From Jingweiarchaeum tengchongense (lineage in GTDB: Archaea > Nanobdellota > Nanobdellia > Jingweiarchaeales > Jingweiarchaeaceae): 64,000 bases of DNA. The DNA lies in the NCBI GenBank assembly GCA_038874075.1, contig JAVZDD010000004.1, positions 7,110 to 71,109 on the forward strand. Reading direction: 5' to 3'. This document shows, piece by piece, positions 51,090 through 59,879 of this stretch. Made by a program: the position numbers and the translations under genes. Under the pieces are notes generated by a model. The model did not search any database. It was not told the DNA's origin and worked only from the letters and a program-made list of their open reading frames with translations. Within the stretch, counting starts at the first letter, position 1. Each line of letters starts with the position of its first letter.

Positions 51090-52451
51090 TTACCAGCCAA
51101 ACATCTTACCTAATTCTTCCGAGCTCTCACGCTTCTTTACTACCTTTATATCACCATTCTGTGCCAGTAGTTTAGTTGGAGATGATAATAAACATAGATG
51201 CGAGGCAAATGAATCTTGATAAGCACCCGTGTCAAAAATAGCGATGTATTGCTCGCCATTTGAATCTTCCAATCTTGGAAGTAAGACATAATTTCCACCG
51301 GATGTATACTTATCATCCGCATCGCAACTGATTCCAGCAAGCCAAACTTTTTCCAATCTTTTTGAATTTGCATTGTTTGCCGGTACAATATGCCACCTTT
51401 GTTTTATTCCCCAAGTATCTGGTAAATTTGTAATAAAACTACCATCAACAATGTACCATTTCTTTGCAGTTGCATTTGGAATCGTTTTTTCAGAAAGCAC
51501 TTTAAATATTGTGACTTGTGCAGGAGCAACAACAGCCCTGCCCCACTCGCAAATTATGTTAGGATGTTCTATTTGGTATTCATTGCAAATGTTACTCAAG
51601 TTTTTTATAATATTTTTAATGACGACCTCAGGACTATAAAGTTTTTTTCTTTTTTCATACGGAATTGCAAAGCCTCCACCAATGTCCAATGTGTCCAATG
51701 TTGGATTTTCTTTCTTTGCTTTTATAAAAACTTCCATTGCCTTCTTCACTGCATTAACAAGATCTTCCCAAACTTCTATTTGTGAACCGACATGGTAATG
51801 TAGTAGTTTTAAGTTCTTTATTTTTCCAAGTTCTATGATTTCATCGGGGTTAAAACCAAATCTACCAATCTTATGATCCCAGTGCGATTTCACCCTCAAA
51901 TTCAAATTTATCCTGACACCAATATCACCCTTGAATTTTTTTAAATATTCAAATTCATTTGGTGCTTCTATGATTGGAATGATATTTAATCCTTCCTTTT
52001 TCAATTCAGCGATCAGTGCCAAATACTGCTCTGTCTTTGGCCCATTACATACCACTTTAATTTTTGATGAGAATCTATTTTTTTCCCAAAGCCTCTTAAC
52101 GATCCAGAGCTCATTTGCAGAGGCTACTTCTATGTTTGCCCCCTCACTAACAAGCGAAAGAACAAATTCTTTTCTAGGATTGACTTTCATTGGATAACAA
52201 TAAGTAAATTTCCCCTTATAACCAAAATATTTGATGTAGTAATTGAATGTATCGATAATTCTTCTGACTCTCTTTTCAATAATAAATGGAAAAACAATTT
52301 CTAATGGAGTTCCGTACCATTTCGCTAGTTCATACAGATTGTATTGATAATTCCCCTCTTTTACAATAATGTCCCCTGACCTACTAATATCAAAATTTTC
52401 AGTACAGAATTCTTCTCTTCCAATTTTCCAAAATTTTTTTCGATTTCGCAT
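51090..52451 (-). CDS. speA: Biosynthetic-type arginine decarboxylase (SpeA-like)
   Basis: PLP-dependent fold III decarboxylase that would convert arginine to agmatine for polyamine synthesis. SpeA-like segments include YCYPMKVNPRKEFV (PLP lysine), GANIEVASANELW, HYHVGSQIEVWED, LDIGGGFAIPYE, ICEWGRAVVAPAQV, NLPDTWGIKQRWHIVP, LAGISCDADDKYT (Cys-Asp pair near substrate) and IFDTGAYQDSFASH. It is 453 residues, shorter than bacterial SpeA, so the C-terminal helical domain is reduced. Diaminopimelate decarboxylase is less likely. It lies between tRNA-Arg(GCG) and arginyl-tRNA synthetase. Confidence 0.85.
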   Translation of the reverse strand: MRNRKKFWKIGREEFCTENFDISRSGDIIVKEGNYQYNLYELAKWYGTPLEIVFPFIIEKRVRRIIDTFNYYIKYFGYKGKFTYCYPMKVNPRKEFVLSLVSEGANIEVASANELWIVKRLWEKNRFSSKIKVVCNGPKTEQYLALIAELKKEGLNIIPIIEAPNEFEYLKKFKGDIGVRINLNLRVKSHWDHKIGRFGFNPDEIIELGKIKNLKLLHYHVGSQIEVWEDLVNAVKKAMEVFIKAKKENPTLDTLDIGGGFAIPYEKRKKLYSPEVVIKNIIKNLSNICNEYQIEHPNIICEWGRAVVAPAQVTIFKVLSEKTIPNATAKKWYIVDGSFITNLPDTWGIKQRWHIVPANNANSKRLEKVWLAGISCDADDKYTSGGNYVLLPRLEDSNGEQYIAIFDTGAYQDSFASHLCLLSSPTKLLAQNGDIKVVKKRESSEELGKMFGW

Positions 52452-52501
52452 CTTGTCTTTATTTTATTGATATAAGCATCGCATATTAATTAATTTTATT
52501 A

Positions 52502-54211
52502 TTACATGAATTCAGGGATTTTTATTCCAAGGAGAAGCAGACATCGTTCAATTACAAGCTTTGTTGCATGGACAATTGCAATTCTCATCCTTTTTTTCTC
52601 TTCATCTTTCTCACTTAATACTGGACATTTATCATAAAATTCATTGAATTTTGATGCAAGTCTGTAGCAGTAGTCAGCAAGTAGGTTTACTTTGTATGTT
52701 TCACATATCTTCTTTATCAATGCTGGAAAAATTGAGATTTGTTTAATTAGTTCAATTTCTACCTCTTCGACTTGATTGCATCTAATCTTATTTTCAATCT
52801 CCCCATATTTTTCCAATATCTTATTTGCTCTTACGCAGGCATATTGTAGGTAAGGACCAGTGTCCCCTTCAAACTCTAACATCTTCTCCCAATCAAATAT
52901 AATTACTTTATTATTATCAAATTTTAACATACCGTATTTCATTGCCCCTATTGCAATTATCTCAGCGATCTTTCTTGCTTCTTTTTCACTAATTTTAGGA
53001 TTTCTTTTTCTCACTTCTTCATATGCTTTTTCTTTCATTTTATCAGCGAGCTCATCGTATAGTACAACTGTTCCCTCTCTTGATGACATCTTACCGCTTT
53101 CGAACATCACGAGTTCATAAGAAAGATGATAACAATCACTTGCTTGTTTAAATCCCAGTAGTTCCAATGTCTTAAATAGCTGTTGAAAATACATTTTTTG
53201 CTCAGATCCAACGACATATATCGATTTCTTTATTTTATATTTCTCAAACTTTTCCTTCGCAAGTGCAAGATCCTTTGTTGAATATAAAGATGTTCCATCG
53301 CTCCTCAATAACATAAAAACATCTAGACCATATGCACTTAAATCAACAATAGGAGCACCTTCACTAATTTTTGCAATCCCTTTTTTTAGTGCCTCTTCTA
53401 CGATCCTCTTACCCTTTCTTTCAAGCTCACTCTCAAAAAAATATACATCAAATTTTACATCTAGTTCTTTATAAATCCTCTTGAAATCGTCCAAACTCCA
53501 TTTTCTTGTTTTCCTCCAAATATTTATTAACTTCTTGTCTCTTTCCTCAAGTTTCTTTAAAATTTCCTTTACTTCTGCTTCGTATGCCGGATTTTCTTCG
53601 ATCCTTTTACAAGCCTCGGCATAAATTTTTCCAAGCCATTCCCCCTTTCTTTCCTTTGGCTCTTCACCTCTATGAAATTTCAGATAGCACCAGAGACACC
53701 TTGCCACATGCGTTCCAATGTCTCCCGGGTAATTTGCTCTTATTACATCAAAATTTGCAAATTCCAGTATCCTTGAAAGTGCATCCCCAAGGCAAGTATT
53801 TCTTAAATGACCAATGTGAAATGCTTTGTGTGTATTTGGCTGTGAAAATTCTACCATTGTTCTTATCCTCTTACCAATATTCAATCTCCCAAATTTCTTC
53901 CCTTCTTTTAATATTTTATTCAGCAAATTTTCACAAAATTCTTCTTTCTTTAAGAAAAAGTTGATGTAACCAGAAATGACTTCAATTTTTGAGAAGTTAC
54001 TTTCCTTCCCCAATTTAATTTTTTTTACAATTTCATTTGCAATTTCATTTGGATTTCTCTTCATTTCCTTAGCCAAATCAAATGCAATCGTGCATGAGAA
54101 GTCACCAAATTTTTTATCTGGAGGAACCTCAATCCAATTATCTTTAACTTCTAGCTTTGTTATTTTACCTACGATTTTCTTTATCTCTTCAATTGGCTCC
54201 ATCTTACTCAC
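52502..54211 (-). CDS. argS: Arginyl-tRNA synthetase
   Basis: Class I synthetase of 569 residues. HIGH motif AFHIGHLRN (HIGH at 132-135), preceded by VEFSQPNTHK, matches the archaeal ArgS pattern. YVVGSEQKMYFQQLF and MVMFESGKMSSREGTVV-like segment (KMSSREG in place of KMSKS) follow, and the C-terminal anticodon-binding domain has YCYRLASKFNEFYDKCPVL. The N-terminal additional domain (NFFLKKEEFCENLL) is present. It charges the three tRNA-Arg genes nearby. Two tRNA genes lie 30 bases upstream. Confidence 0.95.
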   Translation of the reverse strand: MSKMEPIEEIKKIVGKITKLEVKDNWIEVPPDKKFGDFSCTIAFDLAKEMKRNPNEIANEIVKKIKLGKESNFSKIEVISGYINFFLKKEEFCENLLNKILKEGKKFGRLNIGKRIRTMVEFSQPNTHKAFHIGHLRNTCLGDALSRILEFANFDVIRANYPGDIGTHVARCLWCYLKFHRGEEPKERKGEWLGKIYAEACKRIEENPAYEAEVKEILKKLEERDKKLINIWRKTRKWSLDDFKRIYKELDVKFDVYFFESELERKGKRIVEEALKKGIAKISEGAPIVDLSAYGLDVFMLLRSDGTSLYSTKDLALAKEKFEKYKIKKSIYVVGSEQKMYFQQLFKTLELLGFKQASDCYHLSYELVMFESGKMSSREGTVVLYDELADKMKEKAYEEVRKRNPKISEKEARKIAEIIAIGAMKYGMLKFDNNKVIIFDWEKMLEFEGDTGPYLQYACVRANKILEKYGEIENKIRCNQVEEVEIELIKQISIFPALIKKICETYKVNLLADYCYRLASKFNEFYDKCPVLSEKDEEKKRMRIAIVHATKLVIERCLLLLGIKIPEFM

Positions 54212-54241
54212 TTTACTGACAAATCATAATTAAATAATCTA

Positions 54242-54313
54242 TGGACCGGCTGGGATTCGAACCCAGGGCATCGACCTCGCGAAGGTCGCGTCATACCACT
54301 AGACCACCGGCCC
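54242..54313 (-). tRNA. tRNA-Ala(CGC)
   Basis: Acceptor GGGCCGG/CCGGTCC contains the G3:U70 wobble pair that identifies alanine tRNA. D-arm GTCTAGTGGTATGAC, anticodon stem CGACC/GGTCG with loop TTCGCGA gives anticodon CGC for codon GCG. T-arm CTGGG-TTCGAAT-CCCAG and A73. No intron. Confidence 0.95.
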
Positions 54314-54314
54314 A

Positions 54315-54386
54315 TGGGCCTACAGGGATTCGAACCCTGGTTTGCTGGTCCGAAGCCAGCTGTCCTATCCACTAGACTATAGGCCC
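54315..54386 (-). tRNA. tRNA-Arg(TCG)
   Basis: Acceptor GGGCCTA/TAGGCCC with A73, D-arm GTCTAGTGGATAGGAC, anticodon stem GCTGG/CCAGC and loop CTTCGGA give anticodon TCG (reads CGA). T-arm CAGGG-TTCGAAT-CCCTG. One base separates it from tRNA-Ala. It has the same acceptor as the tRNA-Arg(CCT) at 56345. Confidence 0.95.
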
Positions 54387-54419
54387 AATAGAAAGAGAAG
54401 ATAAATTAGATAAAAAACT

Positions 54420-55778
54420 TTACTTTAACATCTGTGATTCTTCTATGCGCTCAATTCCTCGTTTTATGTCAAGGAATAGATCTTTTGCTTTTTCCACGTG
54501 TTTAATTCCAATCTTTTTACTTTTTTCTTCTTCCGCGAGTACTTTTATTGGAGCTAGCAATTGTGTTACATAACGTAAAGATGTTTTTTCTCCAAGGTCA
54601 GCTAAATAATCCAAAACTTCTTTATCCAATTCAATCTTTTCTTCCTTTGCTCTGATCTTCAATATTTCCCTGATTTCATCCTTGTTATATTTCTTTGTAC
54701 TAATGATCAAAACTCTATCCAAGAGATCAAGGGGAAGACCGAAATAAGATTTTATATCTGTGCCTCTGATCGTCGTGGTTCCTCTATTTGTTGCAAAGAT
54801 TAGAATTGGTGCCAGTTCAGATTCAATTGCACGATTTAAAAATGCGATTGATTCTATGTCAAGCATATGGACTTCATCTACGTAAAGGACACCAGGCAAC
54901 AATTCACATCTCCCTTCCTGGACTAATGTTTTTATGTACTCATCAACTTCCTTTCTGATTTCAGGCTCAATTTCCTTTGATTCTCTTCCGCCAAAAAATA
55001 GACTAAATATATCCCCACCACTCTGTTTTGCGATTGAAACATCAAGCGAATGTAATGTTACAGGATAAACAAATTCCTTTTCCTTTAGTACTTTACCACT
55101 AGGCACATCTATCAACTGCGTTGATGTTAAATCCAATTTCTTTTCCTCAGCGCTTTCCCTGCTCTTACCAATCTTTACAATCCTACCGCCATCAATATCG
55201 ATGTTAACTACATCTCCAGTTTCAACTCCTTGTTGAATTAATTGAATGGCAAAACTTTGATCCATCGTTAATTTTTTGCTTTCATCCTTTGTCGCAATTT
55301 TTATTGTTGCACCGACAGGGATCTTTTGATATGGATTGTAAGGATGCTGTGCTGTTTCAATTGATATTTCCTTTACTTCACCTTCATATATCTTCCTTAT
55401 CTCATGGATTCTTGCTCCGATAGCCTTTCTTAACGTTTGAGTTAGAAATTCTGTTTTCTTTATCTCAGTTGAGAAAATTTCGCTTGCAGCCAATGGTACG
55501 AAAGGTACATCTTTCCCTAGCTCCTTTGCAATAGCCATCGCCAATGCAGTTTTTCCACTACCGGGAGGACCAGCAAATAACACTGCTCTTCCAGCAAACT
55601 TGCCTTCTTTTATTAATCTTACAATGATGCCACAAGCTTCCCTTGCCTCAATTTGTCCAACCATGCCATCCGCAATTGGTTTTGCTTTAAGTCCATCTAA
55701 ACCTAAACCAGAAATGTGTGAGTGCGCTGCTATTCTTTCCCATTCTTTTAATTCAGAAATTTCTCTTACTTCTACCAT
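54420..55778 (-). CDS. TIP49/RuvB-like AAA+ ATPase
   Basis: Archaeal relative of eukaryotic RuvBL1/2. Starts with ERIAAHSHISGLGLDG and DGMVGQIEAREACGIIV, then Walker A GPPGSGKTA at 70-78, LAASEIFSTEIKKTE, an inserted OB-like domain (about residues 125-230: GATIKIATKDESKK, GDVVNIDIDGGRI), Walker B VLYVDEVHMLD near 297, sensor I IFATNRG and an arginine-containing sensor II region. It forms hexameric rings in remodelling complexes; its archaeal substrate is unknown. Upstream of tRNAs on the same strand. Confidence 0.93.
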   Translation of the reverse strand: MVEVREISELKEWERIAAHSHISGLGLDGLKAKPIADGMVGQIEAREACGIIVRLIKEGKFAGRAVLFAGPPGSGKTALAMAIAKELGKDVPFVPLAASEIFSTEIKKTEFLTQTLRKAIGARIHEIRKIYEGEVKEISIETAQHPYNPYQKIPVGATIKIATKDESKKLTMDQSFAIQLIQQGVETGDVVNIDIDGGRIVKIGKSRESAEEKKLDLTSTQLIDVPSGKVLKEKEFVYPVTLHSLDVSIAKQSGGDIFSLFFGGRESKEIEPEIRKEVDEYIKTLVQEGRCELLPGVLYVDEVHMLDIESIAFLNRAIESELAPILIFATNRGTTTIRGTDIKSYFGLPLDLLDRVLIISTKKYNKDEIREILKIRAKEEKIELDKEVLDYLADLGEKTSLRYVTQLLAPIKVLAEEEKSKKIGIKHVEKAKDLFLDIKRGIERIEESQMLK

Positions 55779-55819
55779 ATTTTTCTTATATTCTTCAAAA
55801 AAATATAAAAATTTTACGC

Positions 55820-56098
55820 TCAGTACATGTTAAAATCATCAAATTCATTCTTAGCTTTTTCCCATTTGATGTCCATCTTGTCAATTCTGGCTAATGGATG
55901 TCTTCTTATTCTATCAATTAGACTTTTCACGTCCTCCTTTTTACCTTCAAATACACCTTCAACACTACCATCCTTCAAATTTTTGATGAAACCCTTCACA
56001 TCTAATGCCTTTGCATTAAAAACAGCAAAGTACCTGAATCCAATACCTTGGACTCTTCCATAAACTCTGATGTGTGCGCGTACTTTTTCATCTTTCAT
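55820..56098 (-). CDS. acyP: Acylphosphatase
   Basis: Ninety-two residues: VYGRVQGIGFRYFA contains the phosphate-binding loop with catalytic Arg22, and VKGFIKNLKDGSVEGVFEG contains the catalytic Asn. It hydrolyses acyl phosphates such as acetyl or carbamoyl phosphate. The ATG overlaps the stop of the coiled-coil gene upstream as TAATG (56100-56096). Confidence 0.95.
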   Translation of the reverse strand: MKDEKVRAHIRVYGRVQGIGFRYFAVFNAKALDVKGFIKNLKDGSVEGVFEGKKEDVKSLIDRIRRHPLARIDKMDIKWEKAKNEFDDFNMY

Positions 56099-56289
56099 TA
56101 TCTCACATGCAATTTTTTCATCGTTTCATCCATCAATTTTTTTAGTTGTTCTCTTCTTTTTGTTAACTGTTTCAAATATTCATTTATTTCCTTAAGCTTG
56201 AACTCAAGCCCTTTCTTTACCTCTGTATACCTTCTTATTTGTTCATCGATTTCTCTTATCTGCGCGATGATTCTATCAATTGATTCCAT
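56098..56289 (-). CDS. Small coiled-coil protein
   Basis: Sixty-three residues with near-continuous heptads (IIAQIREIDEQIRRYTEVKK, then LKEINEYLKQLTKRREQLKK). It could be a short prefoldin-like or leucine-zipper protein, but no specific family is recognised. Its stop overlaps the start of acyP. Confidence 0.6.
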   Translation of the reverse strand: MESIDRIIAQIREIDEQIRRYTEVKKGLEFKLKEINEYLKQLTKRREQLKKLMDETMKKLHVR

Positions 56290-56344
56290 CTGATCACAAG
56301 TTTAAATAAAGATGTCGATTATTTATTTTTTTCCTTTACTTAAG

Positions 56345-56483
56345 CGGGCCTAGGGGGATTTGAACCCCCGACAAACAGCTTTCACTTCTCGGAATAGGTC
56401 AGTCACTTCATTGTTTTTCAGACCGCCATCAAGTCTTCATCGAATAGGAGGCTGCTACCCTATCCAGGCTGGGTGATAGGCCC
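56345..56483 (-). tRNA. tRNA-Arg(CCT) with a long intron
   Basis: Acceptor GGGCCTA/TAGGCCC with G73, D-stem ACCC...GGGT, anticodon stem GCAGC/GCTGT, and T-arm GGGGG-TTCAAAT-CCCCC. Placing an intron after position 37 gives mature loop CTCCTAA and anticodon CCT (reads AGG). The intron is 64 nt (56381-56444), far longer than that of tRNA-Arg(GCG). The standard bulge-helix-bulge pairing at its ends is poor, so the exact splice mechanism is uncertain. Confidence 0.8.
56381..56444 (-). other. 64-nt tRNA intron with box C/D-like elements
   Basis: On the RNA strand the intron has ATGAAGA (box C-like), 12 nt later CTGA (box D'-like), then ATGAAGT (box C'-like), 12 nt later CCGA (weak box D-like); another CTGA lies inside the second spacer. 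Two equal 12-nt spacers are typical of archaeal box C/D guide RNAs. The 14-nt stretch from the anticodon into the intron (CCTATTCGATGAAG) is also almost repeated near the intron end (CCTATTCCGAGAAG), 50 nt apart. Confidence 0.3.
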
Positions 56484-56518
56484 ATTTAATGGTATTGTTT
56501 TAAATTTAATGAATCTAT

Positions 56519-57553
56519 TTAAACATATCCTTCTTCCAATGCAGCTACCAATAGTTTTATTGTATTTTCAATATCATCCAAACTTGCAACTTCAACAGGT
56601 GAATGAATGTATCGGGCAGGGATACCTATACTCGTTGAAGGAACACCTTCTTGGCTGATATAAATAATTGCAGCATCCGTCATTCCAGCAGAGCCGACAT
56701 ATGTTTGGAAAGGTATTTTATACTTATTAGCCGTTTCTTCTAACCATTTGTTTATCTTTGGATCAGCAATGAGACCCTTACCACTCGCTTCAATGTACTC
56801 TATGATTGGACCACCACCTAATTTTATTGGTGAGTGTTTTTCTTCTATCCCAGGATGATCACCAGGTATGCAAACATCAATTGCAATACCAATATCAGGC
56901 TTTAATTTAAATGCAGCAACTTGGGCTCCCTTTAATCCAACTTCCTCTTGAACCGTTGCGACTGCATAAACAGTTCCCTTAAATTTTTTCAACCTTTTCA
57001 TTAACTCAATCAAGACAACACACCCAGCACGATCATCGATCGCCTTCGCTGTGACCTTGTTGTCATGTAGGAATTCATATTTTTGGTCGAATGTTATTGG
57101 ATCGCCAATTTTTATTCCAAGATTAATTACTTCTTTTTTATTTTTTGCCCCCACATCAATGAACATCTCTTTTGCAACGACTGCCTTCTTTTTTTCTTCT
57201 TCTTCCATTATGTGGGGTGGCTTCATACCAGTGACTCCAAATATTTTTCCTTTAGATGTATGTATAATTACCCTCCTATTGCTAATTGTTGGCTCATAGA
57301 ATCCACCGATCGTTACGAACCAGATAAAACCCTTTTCATCGATATACTTCACAACGAAACCAATTTCATCCATGTGCGCAGTAAGCATGTAAATCGGTTT
57401 TCCTTCACCTTTTTTTGCAATTACATTATCCATCCGATCTCTCTCTACTTTATCACAGCTTTTCTTGAATTCCTCCATCATGAAATCTGCAATTTCATCT
57501 TCATATCCAGGAGCACCGTGCATCTCACAAAGTTTTTTCAAGAGCTCTTTCAT
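56519..57553 (-). CDS. M42-family aminopeptidase (TET-like)
   Basis: Metallo-aminopeptidase that digests peptides to amino acids, often as large TET complexes. Motifs: CEMHGAPGYEDEIADF, YMLTAHMDEIGFVV (metal His and Asp), KAIDDRAGCVVLIELM (bridging Asp), ATVQEEVGLKGAQ (catalytic Glu pair), AIDVCIPGDHPG and SIGIPARYIHSPVEVA (last metal His). I chose ATG 57553, preceded by GGAG in GGAGTGAGAGA, over an extended frame to 57592. It starts four bases after the porB stop and so closes the por operon. Confidence 0.94.
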   Translation of the reverse strand: MKELLKKLCEMHGAPGYEDEIADFMMEEFKKSCDKVERDRMDNVIAKKGEGKPIYMLTAHMDEIGFVVKYIDEKGFIWFVTIGGFYEPTISNRRVIIHTSKGKIFGVTGMKPPHIMEEEEKKKAVVAKEMFIDVGAKNKKEVINLGIKIGDPITFDQKYEFLHDNKVTAKAIDDRAGCVVLIELMKRLKKFKGTVYAVATVQEEVGLKGAQVAAFKLKPDIGIAIDVCIPGDHPGIEEKHSPIKLGGGPIIEYIEASGKGLIADPKINKWLEETANKYKIPFQTYVGSAGMTDAAIIYISQEGVPSTSIGIPARYIHSPVEVASLDDIENTIKLLVAALEEGYV

Positions 57554-57557
57554 TCTC

Positions 57558-58508
57558 TCACTCCAAAGGAAGAGTCTTATATATATTTCCACATTTTTCC
57601 AATTTTAATAATCTTTCCCATTCTTTATTTATGTATTCCTGTATTTGCTTTATATCCTCTTCTTTCAAATGTGCAAACCTTCCTTGTAGCTTCAAATACT
57701 CCTCGATCGGTTTCAATTTCTCTGGCTTGTATGAAATTTTTAAAACTCCCTTTTCAATTTCATAAAGTGGAAATGCACCTGTTTCTACTGCAAGTTTTGA
57801 AACTTTTATTGTTTTTTCGCTTGGAAATCGCCATCCAGTTGGACATGGTGTAAAAACATGAATGAATGTCGGCCCTTTTACACTAAGTGCTTTTTTCACT
57901 TTCATATATAAATCACGAAAATAGAAGATCGTTGCAGTGGCAACGAATTCAGATCCATGCGTAGCCAGTATTTCAGTAATTGGTTTTTTCCATTCTGTTT
58001 TTCCCCTTGAAACTTTACCGGCTGGTGTTGTCGTTGTGCTTGCAAGGTAAGGTGTTGCGCTTGATCTTTGCACACCAGTGTTTGCATAGCACTCATTATC
58101 AAGGCAGATGTAACAAAAGTTTGTTCCTCTTTCAAATGCACCACTTAGTGCTTGGAATCCAATGTCAAATGTGCCACCATCACCAGCAATTGCAATTAAA
58201 TTGAATTCGTTCCTTTTACCAATTTTTTTGAGTGCACTATCTATCCCGCTTGCTACAGCAGCCGCGTTTTCAAAAAGAGAATGGACCCAATTTGTTCTCC
58301 AAGCTGTTTCTGGATATGGTGTTGAGACAACCTCTAAGCAACCGGTTGGAGTGACAACAATTGTATTTTTCCCAGCTGCCTTCATTATTATCCTAACTGC
58401 AATCGACTCACCACATCCAGCACAAGCTCTATGTCCGTATCTATAAAATTCTTCTTCTGGAAGTCCAATTATGCTATTATTCCTTGGTGTTGACCCAAAA
58501 AATTTCAT
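57558..58508 (-). CDS. porB: 2-oxoacid:ferredoxin oxidoreductase, beta subunit (pyruvate type)
   Basis: Thiamine-pyrophosphate subunit: YGHRACAGCGESIAVRI (cluster/TPP region), TPTGCLEVVSTPYPETAWRTNW, AIAGDGGTFDIGFQALSGA with the GDG of the TPP motif and the later N-E-C-Y-A-N-T-G-V-Q-R-S-S, and FTPCPTGWRFPSE. These match PorB rather than the 2-oxoglutarate-type KorB. With porA, porD and porG it oxidises pyruvate to acetyl-CoA, CO2 and reduced ferredoxin. The chosen ATG 58508 overlaps porA by 32 bases; ATG 58520 or 58538 are possible. Confidence 0.93.
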   Translation of the reverse strand: MKFFGSTPRNNSIIGLPEEEFYRYGHRACAGCGESIAVRIIMKAAGKNTIVVTPTGCLEVVSTPYPETAWRTNWVHSLFENAAAVASGIDSALKKIGKRNEFNLIAIAGDGGTFDIGFQALSGAFERGTNFCYICLDNECYANTGVQRSSATPYLASTTTTPAGKVSRGKTEWKKPITEILATHGSEFVATATIFYFRDLYMKVKKALSVKGPTFIHVFTPCPTGWRFPSEKTIKVSKLAVETGAFPLYEIEKGVLKISYKPEKLKPIEEYLKLQGRFAHLKEEDIKQIQEYINKEWERLLKLEKCGNIYKTLPLE

Positions 58509-59619
58509 TTTTATCAGCATTCTTAATTGAAAATTCAATATCCTCTTTTCTTACATCTCTACCGCCCAGACCGATGACGAAGTTTGATATTTTTGGTCTT
58601 TCTTTTAAGTCATACAACGCAGATTTAACTTCATTATATAGTACACCAGCATGACCGTAGGAGAAAGCCCTATCGATCACCGCAATTGCTTTTACACCAC
58701 TACATATATCTCTCAGCTCATTGCTTGGAAATGGGCGGAAGCTTCTGACTCTTACAATTCCAACCTTTTCCCTTAAATTATCAACTACAACCTTTGCTGT
58801 TGAGCAAAGAGAACCTAGCGCAATCAAGCACTTCTCAGCATCTTCCATGTTGTATGCATCAATTAAACCATCTCCATAACTTCTACCAAATTTCTTTGAG
58901 AATTCTTTATTCACAATTTTTATTGTTTCCTTTGCTTTTCTCATTGCATCCTCTTGTTGTTTCTTAAATTCCATGAAAGTGTCTGGAAATGCAAGGGCAC
59001 CTATTGTCTTTGGATTTTCAATATCAAATTTATAATATGGTATGTAATCACCAAGAAATTCATCAACTTCGCTTTGCTCAGGCACATCAACAGGTTCAGA
59101 AACATGGCTCAATGTAAAACCATCGAAGCACACCATTGATGGCAGTAGCACATCATGATTTTCGCTTATCTTATATGCCTGGATTACTGTATCCAAAATT
59201 TCCTGCGCGCTTTCACAATAAAACTGGAGCCAAGATGAATCTCTTTCTGCAAGTGCATCGCTTTGATCTCCCCATATATTTATGGGTGCGGATAAAGCAC
59301 GATTTGCCACACCCATTACGATTGGAAGTCTTAGCCCAGAGGCATTAAATAAAACTTCATGCATCAAAGCAAGACCTTGAGAAGCAGTAACTGTGAATGT
59401 CCTTACTCCACACACCTGTGCGCCAATGCAAGCACTAAGCGCACTATGTTCACTTTCCACTTTTATCATCTCAGCATCCAGTTCTCCATTTGCAATGAGC
59501 TCCGATATTTTTTCAGCGGTGTGCGTAGAAGGTGTGATTGGATACACAGGTATAACTTTTGGTCTACACAACTTTGCACCAATTGCGCATGCTTCATTTC
59601 CACTTATCAGTGTCTTCAT
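58477..59619 (-). CDS. porA: 2-oxoacid:ferredoxin oxidoreductase, alpha subunit (pyruvate type)
   Basis: Starts MKTLISGNEACAIGAKLCRP and PVYPITPSTHTAEKI, with KVESEHSALSACIGA, TASQGLALMHEVLFNASGLRLPIVM (pyrimidine-binding region) and NIWGDQSDALAERDSSWLQFYCES, all diagnostic of PorA. C-terminal VRVRSFRPFPSNEL, IAVIDRAFSYGHAG complete it. GAGGAGG lies just before ATG 59619 and the ATG overlaps the porD stop (ATGA). It binds CoA and pairs with PorB. Confidence 0.95.
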   Translation of the reverse strand: MKTLISGNEACAIGAKLCRPKVIPVYPITPSTHTAEKISELIANGELDAEMIKVESEHSALSACIGAQVCGVRTFTVTASQGLALMHEVLFNASGLRLPIVMGVANRALSAPINIWGDQSDALAERDSSWLQFYCESAQEILDTVIQAYKISENHDVLLPSMVCFDGFTLSHVSEPVDVPEQSEVDEFLGDYIPYYKFDIENPKTIGALAFPDTFMEFKKQQEDAMRKAKETIKIVNKEFSKKFGRSYGDGLIDAYNMEDAEKCLIALGSLCSTAKVVVDNLREKVGIVRVRSFRPFPSNELRDICSGVKAIAVIDRAFSYGHAGVLYNEVKSALYDLKERPKISNFVIGLGGRDVRKEDIEFSIKNADKNEIFWVNTKE

Positions 59620-59879
59620 TTTTCCTCCTCTGTAATCGAAATCACTTTTATTGGACATTCCTCAGCACAGATCAAACACCCCTTACAATAATCATAGTTA
59701 ATCTCGAATTCACCCTTCTCATTTCTATATATTGCACCTTCAGGACAAAAAACCCAGCAAATACCACATTTTGTGCATTTACTTTTATCAATTACAGGTT
59801 TTTTATCCCTCCATCCACCCGTCTTATTCTTTTCAGTACTTCCAGGTTCATCTATCACAGCGCCCTTATTGAATTTCAT
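59616..59879 (-). CDS. porD: 2-oxoacid:ferredoxin oxidoreductase, delta (ferredoxin) subunit
   Basis: Eighty-seven residues with two 4Fe-4S motifs: CTKCGICWVFCPEGAIY and CKGCLICAEECPIKVIS. The order, a short Gly/Thr-rich N-terminus followed by the 2x(4Fe-4S) ferredoxin, is the PorD form. It carries electrons from the oxidoreductase to free ferredoxin. It overlaps porG upstream by 14 bases and porA downstream at ATGA. Confidence 0.95.
   Translation of the reverse strand: MKFNKGAVIDEPGSTEKNKTGGWRDKKPVIDKSKCTKCGICWVFCPEGAIYRNEKGEFEINYDYCKGCLICAEECPIKVISITEEEK

Noticed and set aside
56345..56483. Reading this tRNA as tRNA-Trp (whose intron is known to encode a guide RNA)
   Set aside because: The anticodon is CCT, G73 and the acceptor match tRNA-Arg, and the acceptor equals that of tRNA-Arg(TCG) nearby.
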